From NCBI GenBank assembly GCA_964478545.1, contig CAYZIS010000001.1:62001-126000 (forward strand): a DNA stretch of 64,000 nt. Direction: 5' to 3'. The notes beneath the pieces are model-generated. The model worked only from the letters and a program-made list of their open reading frames with translations. It was not told the DNA's origin and searched no databases. This document shows, one piece after another, positions 26,238 through 35,071 of this stretch. The stretch is from DQWO01 sp964478545 (GTDB taxonomy: Bacteria; Desulfobacterota; Anaeroferrophillalia; Anaeroferrophillales; Anaeroferrophillaceae). Each line of letters begins with the position of its first letter. The stretch's first letter is position 1. The position numbers were made by a program, and so were the translations under genes.

Positions 26238-26759
26238 TTAGTTCCTCTGCTCAGTTTTTCTACTTTCCAACAAAGCATCAAACAATAATAATAAAACCCC
26301 AATAGTAATGGCCGCATCAGCCAGATTGAAGGCCGGCCAATGATAGGTCTTCCAATAAAAATCGAGGAAATCAATGACTTTGGAAAAGCGGAAACGATCA
26401 ATCATGTTGCCGAGTGCCCCACCGATAATCATACAAAAAGCAATACTCATTGGCCGGCTCAGCTCTTTGCCAAAAAAATAATACCCTAAAAGGGCAATGA
26501 CCGTTATTCCTGAAAGAAGAAGTAAAACAATCACTTTCCAGGAAGCCGGAGATTGGGAAAAAAGACCGAAAGCCACGCCGGTATTCAAAACCAGGGTCAA
26601 TGAAAAAAACCCGTCAATAACCTTCAGTGAATAGACCCGGGATAAATGCGAAAGGACTATGGATTTGCTGATCTGATCCAAAGCGACAACACCAGCAGCC
26701 ACCATCAACAACCAAAGCAAACGCTCCAGGAATCTGTTCTTACGCAATAATCCAACCAA
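26238..26759 (-). CDS. lspA: lipoprotein signal peptidase (SPase II)
   Basis: A 173-residue inner-membrane aspartyl protease that removes signal peptides from lipidated prolipoproteins. Four hydrophobic segments are visible. The catalytic aspartates lie in GNMIDRFRF and FNLADAAI, and NTGVAFGLF precedes them. The start codon is two bases after the argG stop, so it is translated from the arginine operon. Confidence 0.95.
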   Translation of the reverse strand: MVGLLRKNRFLERLLWLLMVAAGVVALDQISKSIVLSHLSRVYSLKVIDGFFSLTLVLNTGVAFGLFSQSPASWKVIVLLLLSGITVIALLGYYFFGKELSRPMSIAFCMIIGGALGNMIDRFRFSKVIDFLDFYWKTYHWPAFNLADAAITIGVLLLLFDALLESRKTEQRN

Positions 26760-26761
26760 AA

Positions 26762-27976
26762 CTAATCTACTTTATGGCTACGGTTCAGGATTGACTGGGC
26801 TTTCAACCGTAAGGCATTAAGCCTGATAAAACCTTCTGCATCCTGCTGGTTATATACCGTATCTTCCTCAAAAGTTGCCAGCTCAGGGTAATAAAGAGTC
26901 TGGGGTGATTTCCTGCCAACAACGATGCAATTACCTTTATAAAGCTTCAGCCGTACTGTACCGGTAACGTTTTGCTGGCTATGATCAATAAACGCCTGCA
27001 TGGCCAGGCGCTCGGGAGCAAACCAGAAACCGTTATAAATCATGCGGGCATATTCGGGCACCAGGGAATCACGCAAAAACATGACCTCCCGATCCATGGT
27101 AATTGATTCCAGCGCCCGATGGGCATGAAAAAGAATAGTCCCTCCGGGCGTTTCATAAACTCCACGTGATTTCATCCCCACGAAACGATTTTCCACCAGG
27201 TCAACCCGGCCGATGCCGTTACTGCCACCCAAATCGTTTAATTTTTGCAACATTGCTGCCGCTCCAAGGAATTCTCCATCGATGGCCACCGGATCACCAG
27301 CCTTAAATTCAATCTCCACATATAAAACTTTATCCGGAGCTTGCTCCGGTGAAACAGAGAGAACAAACATGTCTTCCGGGGGTTCATTCCAGGGATCTTC
27401 CAAAACCCCGCCCTCAAAACTTATATGCAGAAGGTTCCGGTCGCTACTGTAGGGCTTTTCTTTGGTTACCGGGATGGGGATATCATTTTCCCGGGCATAA
27501 TTAATCAACTTTTCCCGTGAATTAAGATCCCAGGTACGCCAGGGGGCGATCACCGTAATGCCTGGTTCCATGGCATGATAGGTCAATTCGAAACGAATCT
27601 GATCATTCCCTTTACCGGTTGCCCCATGGGCAACCGCGTCAGCCCCTACCTGCCGGGCAATTTCAATCTGCCGTTTGGCAATTAAGGGCCGGGCAATTGA
27701 TGTTCCCAAAAGATAGGTACCTTCATAAATGGCATTTCCACGAAACATGGGAAAAACATAATCGGAGACAAACTCATCACGCAGATCATCCACAAAAACC
27801 TGACTGGCCCCGGTAGCCATGGCTTTCTCTTCGATTCCGGCAAGCTCTTTTCCCTGGCCTAGTTCAGCGGCATAAGCCACAACCTCACAGTGATACTTAT
27901 TTTTCAACCACTTGAGAATAACTGAAGTATCCAGACCACCGGAATAAGCCAGAACTATTTTCTTAAACTGCGTCAT
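26762..27976 (-). CDS. argG: argininosuccinate synthase
   Basis: A 404-residue N-type ATP pyrophosphatase joining citrulline and aspartate. The PP-motif AYSGGLDTSV is at residues 10-19, with GATGKGNDQIRFE near 120 and SSDRNLLHISFEGG near 178. The length is normal. It overlaps argF by four bases (ATGA), so the arginine genes are translationally coupled. Confidence 0.96.
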   Translation of the reverse strand: MTQFKKIVLAYSGGLDTSVILKWLKNKYHCEVVAYAAELGQGKELAGIEEKAMATGASQVFVDDLRDEFVSDYVFPMFRGNAIYEGTYLLGTSIARPLIAKRQIEIARQVGADAVAHGATGKGNDQIRFELTYHAMEPGITVIAPWRTWDLNSREKLINYARENDIPIPVTKEKPYSSDRNLLHISFEGGVLEDPWNEPPEDMFVLSVSPEQAPDKVLYVEIEFKAGDPVAIDGEFLGAAAMLQKLNDLGGSNGIGRVDLVENRFVGMKSRGVYETPGGTILFHAHRALESITMDREVMFLRDSLVPEYARMIYNGFWFAPERLAMQAFIDHSQQNVTGTVRLKLYKGNCIVVGRKSPQTLYYPELATFEEDTVYNQQDAEGFIRLNALRLKAQSILNRSHKVD

Positions 27977-28896
27977 TTTGCACCTCCCAAAAGTGTAGCC
28001 AATAAGGCTTTCTGCACATGCATACGGTTTTCTGCCTGGCTGAAAATAAACTCCTGAAAACGCGAAAATACTGATGAAGCTATTTCTTCTCCCCGATGGG
28101 CCGGCAAACAGTGCAGAACCACCACATCAGACGCCCCCGCCGCCAACAGCTTATCATTAACCTGATATGGAGCGAAAACCTGGCGCCGTAAGGCGGCTTC
28201 TTCTTCCTGCCCCATACTGGCCCATACATCGGTATTAACCACCTGAGCACCGTGAACCGCCTGCAATGGATCATCAACCACCATAATATCACTAGAACCC
28301 TCTTTCCGGGCCCGGGCAAGGATTTCCGTGTCAGGCTTATAACCTTCCGGACAAGCCAGCCACAGATCAAAGCCAAACCGCATAGCGGCATTAATCCAGG
28401 AATTTGCCATATTATTGCCGTCACCAACATAAGCCACTTTCAGTTTGCTAATATCACCAAATCTTTCCTGGAGAGTGAAAATATCTGAAAGCACCTGGCT
28501 GGGATGAAGGAGGTCCGTAAGACCGTTGATAACCGGGACAGTGGCAGAACGAGCCAAAGCCAGGATATCCTCATGGGCAAAAGTCCTGATCATGATGCCG
28601 TCAACATAGCGGGAAAGCACCTTGGCCGTATCCTCAATTGGTTCACCCCGCCCCAGTTGGGTATCATGACGACTGAGGAAAACAGCCTGCCCACCAAGCT
28701 GATACATCCCAACCTCAAAGGAAACCCTGGTCCTGGTGGAGGCTTTCTCAAAAATCATCGCCAGACTTTTTCCCGCGAGCCTTGGTTGGCGAGGTTTCTG
28801 CTCGGCTTTTAAAACCATTGCCAGAGATAATACTTGATGGAGCTCAGAGACTGACCAACTGGCCAAATCCAGAAAATCTTTTTTATCTACCTTCAC
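27973..28896 (-). CDS. argF: ornithine carbamoyltransferase
   Basis: A 307-residue transferase making citrulline from ornithine and carbamoyl phosphate. The carbamoyl-phosphate motif STRTR is within FEKASTRTRVSFE near residue 52. HPSQVLSD, the ornithine-loop region VVNTDVWASMGQEEE and the active-site HCLPAHRGEE follow. It overlaps both argD and argG by four bases. Confidence 0.96.
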   Translation of the reverse strand: MKVDKKDFLDLASWSVSELHQVLSLAMVLKAEQKPRQPRLAGKSLAMIFEKASTRTRVSFEVGMYQLGGQAVFLSRHDTQLGRGEPIEDTAKVLSRYVDGIMIRTFAHEDILALARSATVPVINGLTDLLHPSQVLSDIFTLQERFGDISKLKVAYVGDGNNMANSWINAAMRFGFDLWLACPEGYKPDTEILARARKEGSSDIMVVDDPLQAVHGAQVVNTDVWASMGQEEEAALRRQVFAPYQVNDKLLAAGASDVVVLHCLPAHRGEEIASSVFSRFQEFIFSQAENRMHVQKALLATLLGGAK

Positions 28897-30077
28897 GGCA
28901 ACACCTCATCAAGCACCTCTAATAACTGGTCAATATCAGGTTGAGTAACAATCAACGGCGGGGTTAAACGCAGCGTTTTTTCACCGGCAGGACCCACCAG
29001 TATACCCTTTTCCTGGCAGCTTTGAACGACCTCGGAAACCGGAGCAGTCAATTCCACCCCTATCATGAGCCCCAATCCACGAATTTCGCTGATACATGCG
29101 TGGTTTTCCTGTAATGCCCCCAGACGCTGCCGCAGGTATGCCCCCATTGTTACACAATTGTTCAGGACATCATCCGTATCGATGGTATTCAAAGCAGCAA
29201 TCGCCGCACTGCAGGCCAAAGGATTACCGCCAAAAGTCGTGGCATGACTGCCCGGACCGAAGACTTTGGCCACATCGTTGGAAGCCAACATGGCCCCAAT
29301 GGGAAAACCAGCCCCCAACGCCTTGGCCAAGGTCATCACATCCGGTACAATCCCGGCATGCTGGTAGGCAAATAAACGACCAGTTCGTCCCATACCACAT
29401 TGGACTTCATCCAGTATCAGGAGCAAATTATGGTCATCACAAATACGACGCAGATCCCGCAAATAATCAGGCGCGGGAACATTCACCCCTCCCTCGCCCT
29501 GAATTGGTTCGACCATGACCGCACAGGTTTTTTCGTTTACTGCCTTGGCAACTTCCCCTGGATCGCCAAAGGGGACATAGCGAAACCCGGCAAGCAAAGG
29601 CTGATATCCCGTCTGTATTTTCTCCTGACAGGTAGCCGAAAGCGTCGCCATGGTTCGGCCATGAAAAGACTGATGCATGGTAATAATTTCAGCCGCTTCA
29701 ATTCCTTTGATCTCACGAGCATACCGCTTGGCCAGCTTGATTGCCGCTTCATTGGCCTCAGCTCCGGAATTACAGAAAAAAACCCGTTCAGCAAAAGATT
29801 TTTCCGTCAGCATGGCTGCCAGTTGAGCCTGCGGTTCAATATAATACAGGTTTGACACATGCATCAAGGTTTTAGCCTGCTCGGCAATCGCATGAGTTAC
29901 CAGAGGGTGACAATGCCCGAGATTACAAACCGCGATACCAGCCAGGAAATCAAGATATTCCCGACCGTCCGCATCCCAAACCTTCATCCCCCGGCCACGG
30001 ACCAGGGCTAAAGGATAACGTCGATAGGTCTGCATCACATGACTGTCACTAAGGTTATATATTTCTTCAGAATTCAT
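28893..30077 (-). CDS. argD: acetylornithine aminotransferase
   Basis: A 394-residue fold-I PLP aminotransferase that forms N-acetylornithine. FCNSGAEANEAAIKLAK lies near residue 96, FHGRTMATLSAT near 133 and LILDEVQCGMGRTG near 216. The PLP lysine is in TLAKALGAGFPIGA near 247. It is the first arginine gene of the minus-strand operon. Upstream is a family A repeat, and I saw no clear ARG-box. Confidence 0.94.
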   Translation of the reverse strand: MNSEEIYNLSDSHVMQTYRRYPLALVRGRGMKVWDADGREYLDFLAGIAVCNLGHCHPLVTHAIAEQAKTLMHVSNLYYIEPQAQLAAMLTEKSFAERVFFCNSGAEANEAAIKLAKRYAREIKGIEAAEIITMHQSFHGRTMATLSATCQEKIQTGYQPLLAGFRYVPFGDPGEVAKAVNEKTCAVMVEPIQGEGGVNVPAPDYLRDLRRICDDHNLLLILDEVQCGMGRTGRLFAYQHAGIVPDVMTLAKALGAGFPIGAMLASNDVAKVFGPGSHATTFGGNPLACSAAIAALNTIDTDDVLNNCVTMGAYLRQRLGALQENHACISEIRGLGLMIGVELTAPVSEVVQSCQEKGILVGPAGEKTLRLTPPLIVTQPDIDQLLEVLDEVLP

Positions 30078-30095
30078 AACTGTAGCTTTCTCCTA

Positions 30096-30254
30096 CCTAA
30101 ATTAAGCGATTAACTGTTAGCCCTCAGCGTTTAGCATTAAAAAATCAAAGCATACGTTCATGAGTAATAATGACCTGACAAATGACAGCTTGCAATGGTA
30201 AACATCCTATAATCATTGAACTAATAGCCAATTGCTAAAAACTAACTGCTCAAT
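30096..30254. repeat. dispersed repeat family A, copy 2 (inverted)
   Basis: About 159 bp. On the minus strand it reads ATTGAGCAGTTAG... with CTATTAGTTCAATGATTA and ends GCTTAATTTAGG, so its ends are near-inverse. It matches copies at 4904-5031 and 52129-52285. It fills the gap between ebfC and argD and replaces any obvious promoter there. Confidence 0.75.
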
Positions 30255-30269
30255 AAAATCTATTCCGCA

Positions 30270-30587
30270 TCACAAGGTCAAACCGGGAACTTTTATGCCG
30301 CCGGTTACCTTACCCATTTCAGCCGCCATCATTTCTCCGGCTTCTTTCAGTGCCTGATTAACAGCCGCAACTACCAAATCCTGCAACATATCAATATCAT
30401 CAGGATCAACTACCTGGGGCTCAATAGAAATGGAAAGAATTTCCTGCTTCCCACTGGCAACTACAGTCACCATACCTCCACCAGCCGCCGCTTCAACTGT
30501 CCGGGCACCAACTTCTTCCTGTATTTTTGCCATTTTAGCCTGCATCTGCTGGGCTTGTTTCAATAGGTTTCCCATTCCTTTAGCCAT
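30270..30587 (-). CDS. ebfC: nucleoid-associated protein, YbaB/EbfC family
   Basis: A 105-residue tweezer-shaped dimeric DNA-binding protein. The N-terminal helix GNLLKQAQQMQAKMAKIQEE and the central GGGMVTVVASGKQEILSISIEP are typical. It follows dnaX on the same strand as in most bacteria. recR, the usual third member, is not next to it. The start follows GGAGGAGTGAC. Confidence 0.94.
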   Translation of the reverse strand: MAKGMGNLLKQAQQMQAKMAKIQEEVGARTVEAAAGGGMVTVVASGKQEILSISIEPQVVDPDDIDMLQDLVVAAVNQALKEAGEMMAAEMGKVTGGIKVPGLTL

Positions 30588-30706
30588 CTGTCACTCCTCC
30601 CTAAATCAAATATATTTTTCTATATTAATGTCAGCGTTGTCCGGTATGCTTTTTGCGTAGTGTGTAACGTCGCTAACCGGCAGCCTCTATCACTTCACTT
30701 CACAGC

Positions 30707-32377
30707 TTAGGAACTGGGCCTTATTTCTTCAATTTGAGCATCGAAAGTTTCGACCAGCAAGCGAACCGTTTCATCATTAATAATATCCTGCTTATTGAAA
30801 TTATTCTGTTTGGATTTTTCACCAGCCCTTTGAGAACCACCATTTTCATTTCCATTCTCCGACAACTGGGATAAGACTACCGTTGTTTTCTCTCCAAGGA
30901 TGTGATCCAGCTGTTGTTGAAGCCGCTGCTCTTTTTCATCATCCCGCAGAAGACCATAGGCATAATTTGGTAACCCAAGTGTAAGTCGTCCTTTCTCCCA
31001 GCTTAACAGACGGGCATTATCCAAAACGGCAGTAATGGAAGGGAGATGAGGACGCAAGGCTTCTAACAACGAGGGCCAATCCTGGGGGATTGCCGTTTTC
31101 GGCTGGAGCAAAGAAGGCTCTTCCACCATTTCTCTTTCTGTTTCAACTGGTTCAACTGGCATCTCCTCAGCAACCATAGGAGAGACCTCCGGCAACAAAG
31201 TATCGCACGGTTGAACCAAGTCAGGGAGTGCAACCCCCTGCAAACGGCTGATAAGCTCTTCTACCGGTTCGAGGTCCCGAGCCATCCCCAAACGCACCAC
31301 ACTCATTTCAAAATGAAGCCGGGGCAGATTAGCAACCATCAACTCTGCATATTGCTCCTGAAATAAATCAAACAGCTGCTGCCAATACGGCAGTTTCGCC
31401 CGCTGGACCAGAGCCATCATCTGCTGCAGCTCTTCTTCCGCTGCCTCAATCAGACCTTGCAGGTCCGGAGACAATTTCAACAACACAAGATTCCGCAGAT
31501 AAAACAAAAAATCTTTGGCAAATCGCTTAATATCAATCCCGGCTTTTTCCAACTCCGTAATCTGCTGCAAAGCTGCCGACATCTTATGCTCAAGTAATGA
31601 CTCCACCAGCGCTGAGCAATAACGAGCTTCAACAATTCCCAAAATCACCCGCAGATTTTCGATAGTAATCTGATCCCCGGAGAAAGCCATTACCTGATCC
31701 AAAACGCTGAGGGCATCCCTCATACTACCGTCAGCCTCCCGGGCCAACAACTGCAAGGCCGCCGTTTCAATCTTTAAGCCTTCTTTTTCGGCTATATCCT
31801 GAATAGCAGTCTCAATAACAGCTGCTGATAAACGACCAAAATCATAACAATGACAGCGAGAAAGGATGGTAATTGGTATTTTATGTGGCTCTGTCGTTGC
31901 CAGAATAAACTTTACATGGTCAGGAGGCTCTTCGAGGGTTTTCAACAAGGCATTAAAGGCCTCGGTTGTCAGCATATGCACTTCATCAATGATATAAATT
32001 TTATACGCTGATACTTGCGGCAAATAACCAATATTTTCCCTCAACTGACGAATCTCATTAATACCCCGATTGGATGCGGCATCAATTTCAATAACATCAG
32101 GATGGCTGCCGGCAGCAATAGAAATACAACTTTCACAAATACCACAGGGATCGGGAGTTGGGCCTTGAAGACAATTCAGACATTTGGCCATAATCCTGGC
32201 GGCCGAAGTCTTCCCCACTCCCCGGGAACCGGTAAACAAAAAAGCATGGGAAACCCTTCCCGTCCTGATAGCATTTTGCAGCGTCTTGGCAATATGTTGC
32301 AAACCAGCAAGGTCGGCAAATAGCTGGGGTCGCCATTTACGGGCCAAAACCTGGTAGGACAGGGAATCAGAAGACAT
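30707..32377 (-). CDS. dnaX: DNA polymerase III subunits gamma and tau
   Basis: About 556 residues of clamp-loader AAA+ ATPase. Walker A is GSRGVGKTSA near residue 45, the zinc-binding cysteines CLNCLQGPTPDPCGIC follow and Walker B with DEVHML is near 127. The SRC box is ILSRCHCYDF. The C-terminal third is long enough for tau functions, and I saw no obvious slippery heptamer forcing a gamma form. The start at MSSDSLSYQVLARK is preferred over a longer frame that would run into the SRP RNA. Confidence 0.93.
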   Translation of the reverse strand: MSSDSLSYQVLARKWRPQLFADLAGLQHIAKTLQNAIRTGRVSHAFLFTGSRGVGKTSAARIMAKCLNCLQGPTPDPCGICESCISIAAGSHPDVIEIDAASNRGINEIRQLRENIGYLPQVSAYKIYIIDEVHMLTTEAFNALLKTLEEPPDHVKFILATTEPHKIPITILSRCHCYDFGRLSAAVIETAIQDIAEKEGLKIETAALQLLAREADGSMRDALSVLDQVMAFSGDQITIENLRVILGIVEARYCSALVESLLEHKMSAALQQITELEKAGIDIKRFAKDFLFYLRNLVLLKLSPDLQGLIEAAEEELQQMMALVQRAKLPYWQQLFDLFQEQYAELMVANLPRLHFEMSVVRLGMARDLEPVEELISRLQGVALPDLVQPCDTLLPEVSPMVAEEMPVEPVETEREMVEEPSLLQPKTAIPQDWPSLLEALRPHLPSITAVLDNARLLSWEKGRLTLGLPNYAYGLLRDDEKEQRLQQQLDHILGEKTTVVLSQLSENGNENGGSQRAGEKSKQNNFNKQDIINDETVRLLVETFDAQIEEIRPSS

Positions 32378-32402
32378 AACGGATTTCTTTCTCCAAAAAA
32401 CC

Positions 32403-32533
32403 TTATCCCCATGGATGATAGCCAGGCAACCCTGCGGCACACAGCGAGCAATGCTACCGCTGCTTCCTTCCGGATCTGACGGAGTTCACACTGTCCCTGT
32501 TGCACAGGACCTGGCTATCATCCATGGGGATAA
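32403..32533 (-). ncRNA. ffs: small (4.5S type) signal recognition particle RNA
   Basis: The minus strand folds as a single long hairpin: ATCCCCATGGATGATAGCC at the 5' end pairs fully with its inverse at the 3' end. The conserved apical domain carries the SRP signature GGAAGCAGC with CAGATCCGGAAGG before it. The RNA binds Ffh for membrane targeting. It lies between tRNA-Ser and dnaX, a common location, and only six bases follow the tRNA, so the two are probably cut from one transcript. Confidence 0.93.
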
Positions 32534-32538
32534 AACAA

Positions 32539-32627
<89 letters not shown>

Positions 32628-32664
32628 TGAAAAAGCCTAAAAAACTCCATAAAATGGACTAAAT

Positions 32665-32693
32665 TGCTTATCAATAAAACATCTGCCTGTCAA
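32665..32693 (-). promoter_or_regulatory. candidate promoter of tRNA-Ser/ffs
   Basis: TTGACA (32693-32688) is followed after 17 bases by TAAGCA (32670-32665). The -35 is perfect and the -10 is weak. It is about 40 bases upstream of the mature tRNA. A second promoter-like pair lies just upstream in family B copy 2. Confidence 0.4.
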
Positions 32694-32712
32694 GATGAAA
32701 AGCCGGTTTTTC

Positions 32713-32952
32713 TGGAATTCCGATATAAAGAAACTTTTGCAGAATGTTCAATTGAAGTTACTTCCGGCACGACATCGTGAGGGTAGCCCGTTGTTTTTTC
32801 CGGCGAATGGAGCGCGGAAATTGACCTGTCTGAGCCGAAAAGGCGAGTTTGGCAATTTCATCGTAACCGTTGAAAAAACAGGCAATCGAGCGCGAAAAAG
32901 CGCCTGAAGTAACTTCGGTTGACAATATATAAGTCCTTATATCGGAATTCCA
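32713..32952. repeat. family B MITE-like element, copy 2
   Basis: 240 bp with ends TGGAATTCCGATATAAAG and CTTATATCGGAATTCCA. A 10-bp direct repeat GCCGGTTTTT flanks it (32702-32711 and 32954-32963), each copy one base from the perfect terminal repeat. The interior shares GAAGTTACTTCCGGC, GGAGCGCGGAAATTGACCTG and ACAGGCAATCGAGCG with copies 1 and 3. No protein is encoded. Confidence 0.88.
32722..32751 (-). promoter_or_regulatory. outward promoter-like pair in family B copy 2, facing tRNA-Ser/ffs
   Basis: TTGAAC (32751-32746) and TATATC (32727-32722) with an 18-base spacer, reading out of the element toward tRNA-Ser, ffs and dnaX. The geometry is the same as in copies 1 and 3. Confidence 0.4.
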
Positions 32953-32971
32953 GGCCGGTTTTTCACCTCTC

Positions 32972-33000
32972 TTGACATTCCCGGATAAATCACCTAGAAA
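32972..33000 (+). promoter_or_regulatory. candidate promoter of the MBL-mqnE-mqnC operon
   Basis: TTGACA (32972-32977) and TAGAAA (32995-33000) are 17 bases apart, on the plus strand upstream of the first gene at 33125. The hexamers match the sigma-70 consensus at six and four positions. Confidence 0.5.
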
Positions 33001-33124
33001 TAAAAAGCTATAAACATGGGGGAAAAGGACATTTTAGGACAGCCTCCAAGAGGAGTTCATATTGACAACATGGAAGATTTGCTTCATTATCATGACCATC
33101 AACCCATAAGAAAGGAGCCTGCCC

Positions 33125-33955
33125 ATGAAAACAAAACTAACCATTCTCTGCGAAAATTCCGTTGGCATTCCCTTCGGGGGCATCGGTGAACATGGCTTTG
33201 CCTGTTATATCGAAACAGAAAAAGGTACTTATCTTTTTGATACCGGTCAAGGCCTGGGGATAACCCAAAACGCCTCCGTGCTACAGAAAGACCTGAGCAA
33301 AATCGACAACATCATGATCAGTCATGGACATTATGACCATACCGGTGGCCTGCCGGCAGTATTGCAACGTCGCGGTCCGGTGAATGTTTTCGGTCACCCG
33401 GATATGTTTGTGGATCGCTTCTGGGGCAAAGCCCAACGGTTTATCGGCATTCCTTATCGGCGTACATACCTCGAATCATTGGGGGCCCACTTTAAACTGG
33501 GACGGGAGATGATTGAAGTCGGCCCATCCGTTTACCTGACCGGAGAAATCCCGCGCCAAACCAGTTTTGAAACCGGTGATCCCCAGATGACCGCCTATAC
33601 GGCTGCGGGAGAAAAGCAGCAGCCGGATCCCCTGCTGGACGATCTTTCCCTGGTCATTGACTCAGATAAAGGCTTGATCATCGTTCTGGGCTGCGCCCAC
33701 GCCGGCATGGTTAACATCATCCGTTATGTGCTGAAAGAGCTGAACCGGAACCGTATTTACGCCATCCTTGGAGGCACCCATTTGGGTTTTTCCAGTGACG
33801 AACAATTTAGCGAAACCATGAAGGCTCTTGACCAATACCAAATAGAATTACTAGGCGTTTCCCACTGTACTGGCTTGGAAAAATCGGCCCAGATTTATGC
33901 CCGCATGCCCGAACGATTTTTCTTTGGCTGTGTCGGTGCCATCCTGGAAGGATAA
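33125..33955 (+). CDS. metallo-beta-lactamase fold hydrolase
   Basis: A 276-residue cytosolic MBL-fold protein with the dinuclear metal motif ISHGHYDHTGGL near residue 62, a later GCAHAGM and a C-terminal GVSHCTG. It resembles the dihydropterin ribofuranosylaminobenzene 5'-phosphate synthase-like group, whose substrates are mostly unknown. AAGGAG precedes the ATG. Its stop codon is two bases before mqnE, and mqnC follows, so it is co-transcribed with menaquinone genes and may act on an intermediate of that route. Confidence 0.85.
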   Translation: MKTKLTILCENSVGIPFGGIGEHGFACYIETEKGTYLFDTGQGLGITQNASVLQKDLSKIDNIMISHGHYDHTGGLPAVLQRRGPVNVFGHPDMFVDRFWGKAQRFIGIPYRRTYLESLGAHFKLGREMIEVGPSVYLTGEIPRQTSFETGDPQMTAYTAAGEKQQPDPLLDDLSLVIDSDKGLIIVLGCAHAGMVNIIRYVLKELNRNRIYAILGGTHLGFSSDEQFSETMKALDQYQIELLGVSHCTGLEKSAQIYARMPERFFFGCVGAILEG

Positions 33956-33957
33956 AT

Positions 33958-35043
33958 GTGAGCACTATAACTACAGAAATCAATCAAATTGCCAATCGGC
34001 GGCTCCATGGCGGCCGCATCAGCCTGGCTGAAGCCCTCTTTCTTTACCAGGAAGCAGACCTTTTTACCCTGGGAGATCTTGCTGATAAAGTAAACCGGAC
34101 AATCAATGGTACAACCGTCTATTACAATATAAATCACCACATCAATCCCACCAACATCTGCGTCAACCAGTGCCGGTTCTGTGCCTACAGCAAGCTGGAA
34201 GGGGAAGAAGGAGCATACGAACAAAGTATTACTGACATCCTGATAGAAGTAAAAGATGTTGAAGAAAAAGGCGTTACCGAATTTCATATCGTTGGTGGCC
34301 TGCATCCCCATCGTCCGTTCAGCTTTTATCTTGAGTTGCTGCAATCACTTAGGGAAGCTCATCCACAAATCATCCTGAAGGCCTTTACCGCGGTCGAGAT
34401 TGAATATTTCAGCCGCATCGGCTGCCTACCGGTGAGGAAAGTCTTGAGCCAGCTCAAAAATGCCGGGCTGCAGGCCATGCCCGGTGGTGGAGCGGAAATT
34501 TTTGCTCCGGGAATCAGGAATCAGATCTGTCCGGAAAAAATCAGTGGTGACAAATGGCTGGAAATCATCTCCATTGCCCATGAGCTTGATATCCCCACCA
34601 ATGCCACCATGCTCTATGGACATATTGAGTCCATCGCCGACCGTCTTGACCATATGGAACAGCTCCGCCAACTGCAGGACCGCACCGGCGGCTTTCAGGT
34701 CTTTATTCCCCTGGCCTTCCATGCCACCAATACCGATATCAGGAAAATGGGGGAAACCAGCGGCGTTGACGACCTGAAGACCCTGGCGCTGGCCCGTCTT
34801 TTTCTCGACAATTTCCAGCACCTGAAAGCCTACTGGGTCATGCTGGGAGAAAAGATCGCCCAGGTCGGACTTCATTTCGGGGTCAATGACCTGGATGGAA
34901 CGGTGATCAAGGAGAGAATCACCCACGCTGCCGGGGCTAAAAGCGCTAAGGGTCATAGTGAATCATATATTCGTAATCTGATCACTCGCGCCAACCGTCA
35001 ACCGCAGGAACGAGACACTTTCTATCAAGACGTTATTCATTGA
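33958..35043 (+). CDS. mqnE: aminofutalosine synthase (radical SAM)
   Basis: A 361-residue radical SAM enzyme joining 3-enolpyruvyl-benzoate type precursor and adenosine into aminofutalosine in the futalosine menaquinone pathway. The cluster cysteines are CVNQCRFCAYSK (CxxxCxxC) near residue 64. IVGGLHPHRPFSFY and LKAFTAVEIEYF distinguish MqnE from MqnC. GTG is the start, preceded by GGAAGGAT. The pathway replaces the classical Men route and is common in anaerobic Desulfobacterota. Confidence 0.93.
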   Translation: MSTITTEINQIANRRLHGGRISLAEALFLYQEADLFTLGDLADKVNRTINGTTVYYNINHHINPTNICVNQCRFCAYSKLEGEEGAYEQSITDILIEVKDVEEKGVTEFHIVGGLHPHRPFSFYLELLQSLREAHPQIILKAFTAVEIEYFSRIGCLPVRKVLSQLKNAGLQAMPGGGAEIFAPGIRNQICPEKISGDKWLEIISIAHELDIPTNATMLYGHIESIADRLDHMEQLRQLQDRTGGFQVFIPLAFHATNTDIRKMGETSGVDDLKTLALARLFLDNFQHLKAYWVMLGEKIAQVGLHFGVNDLDGTVIKERITHAAGAKSAKGHSESYIRNLITRANRQPQERDTFYQDVIH

Positions 35044-35071
35044 ATTTCAATCGACAGACAACAGGTACATC

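Noticed and set aside
33016..33189. A 57-codon histidine-rich frame in the leader of the MBL-fold gene.
   Set aside because: It lacks a convincing ribosome site and runs out of phase into the MBL gene. It is probably a chance open frame.
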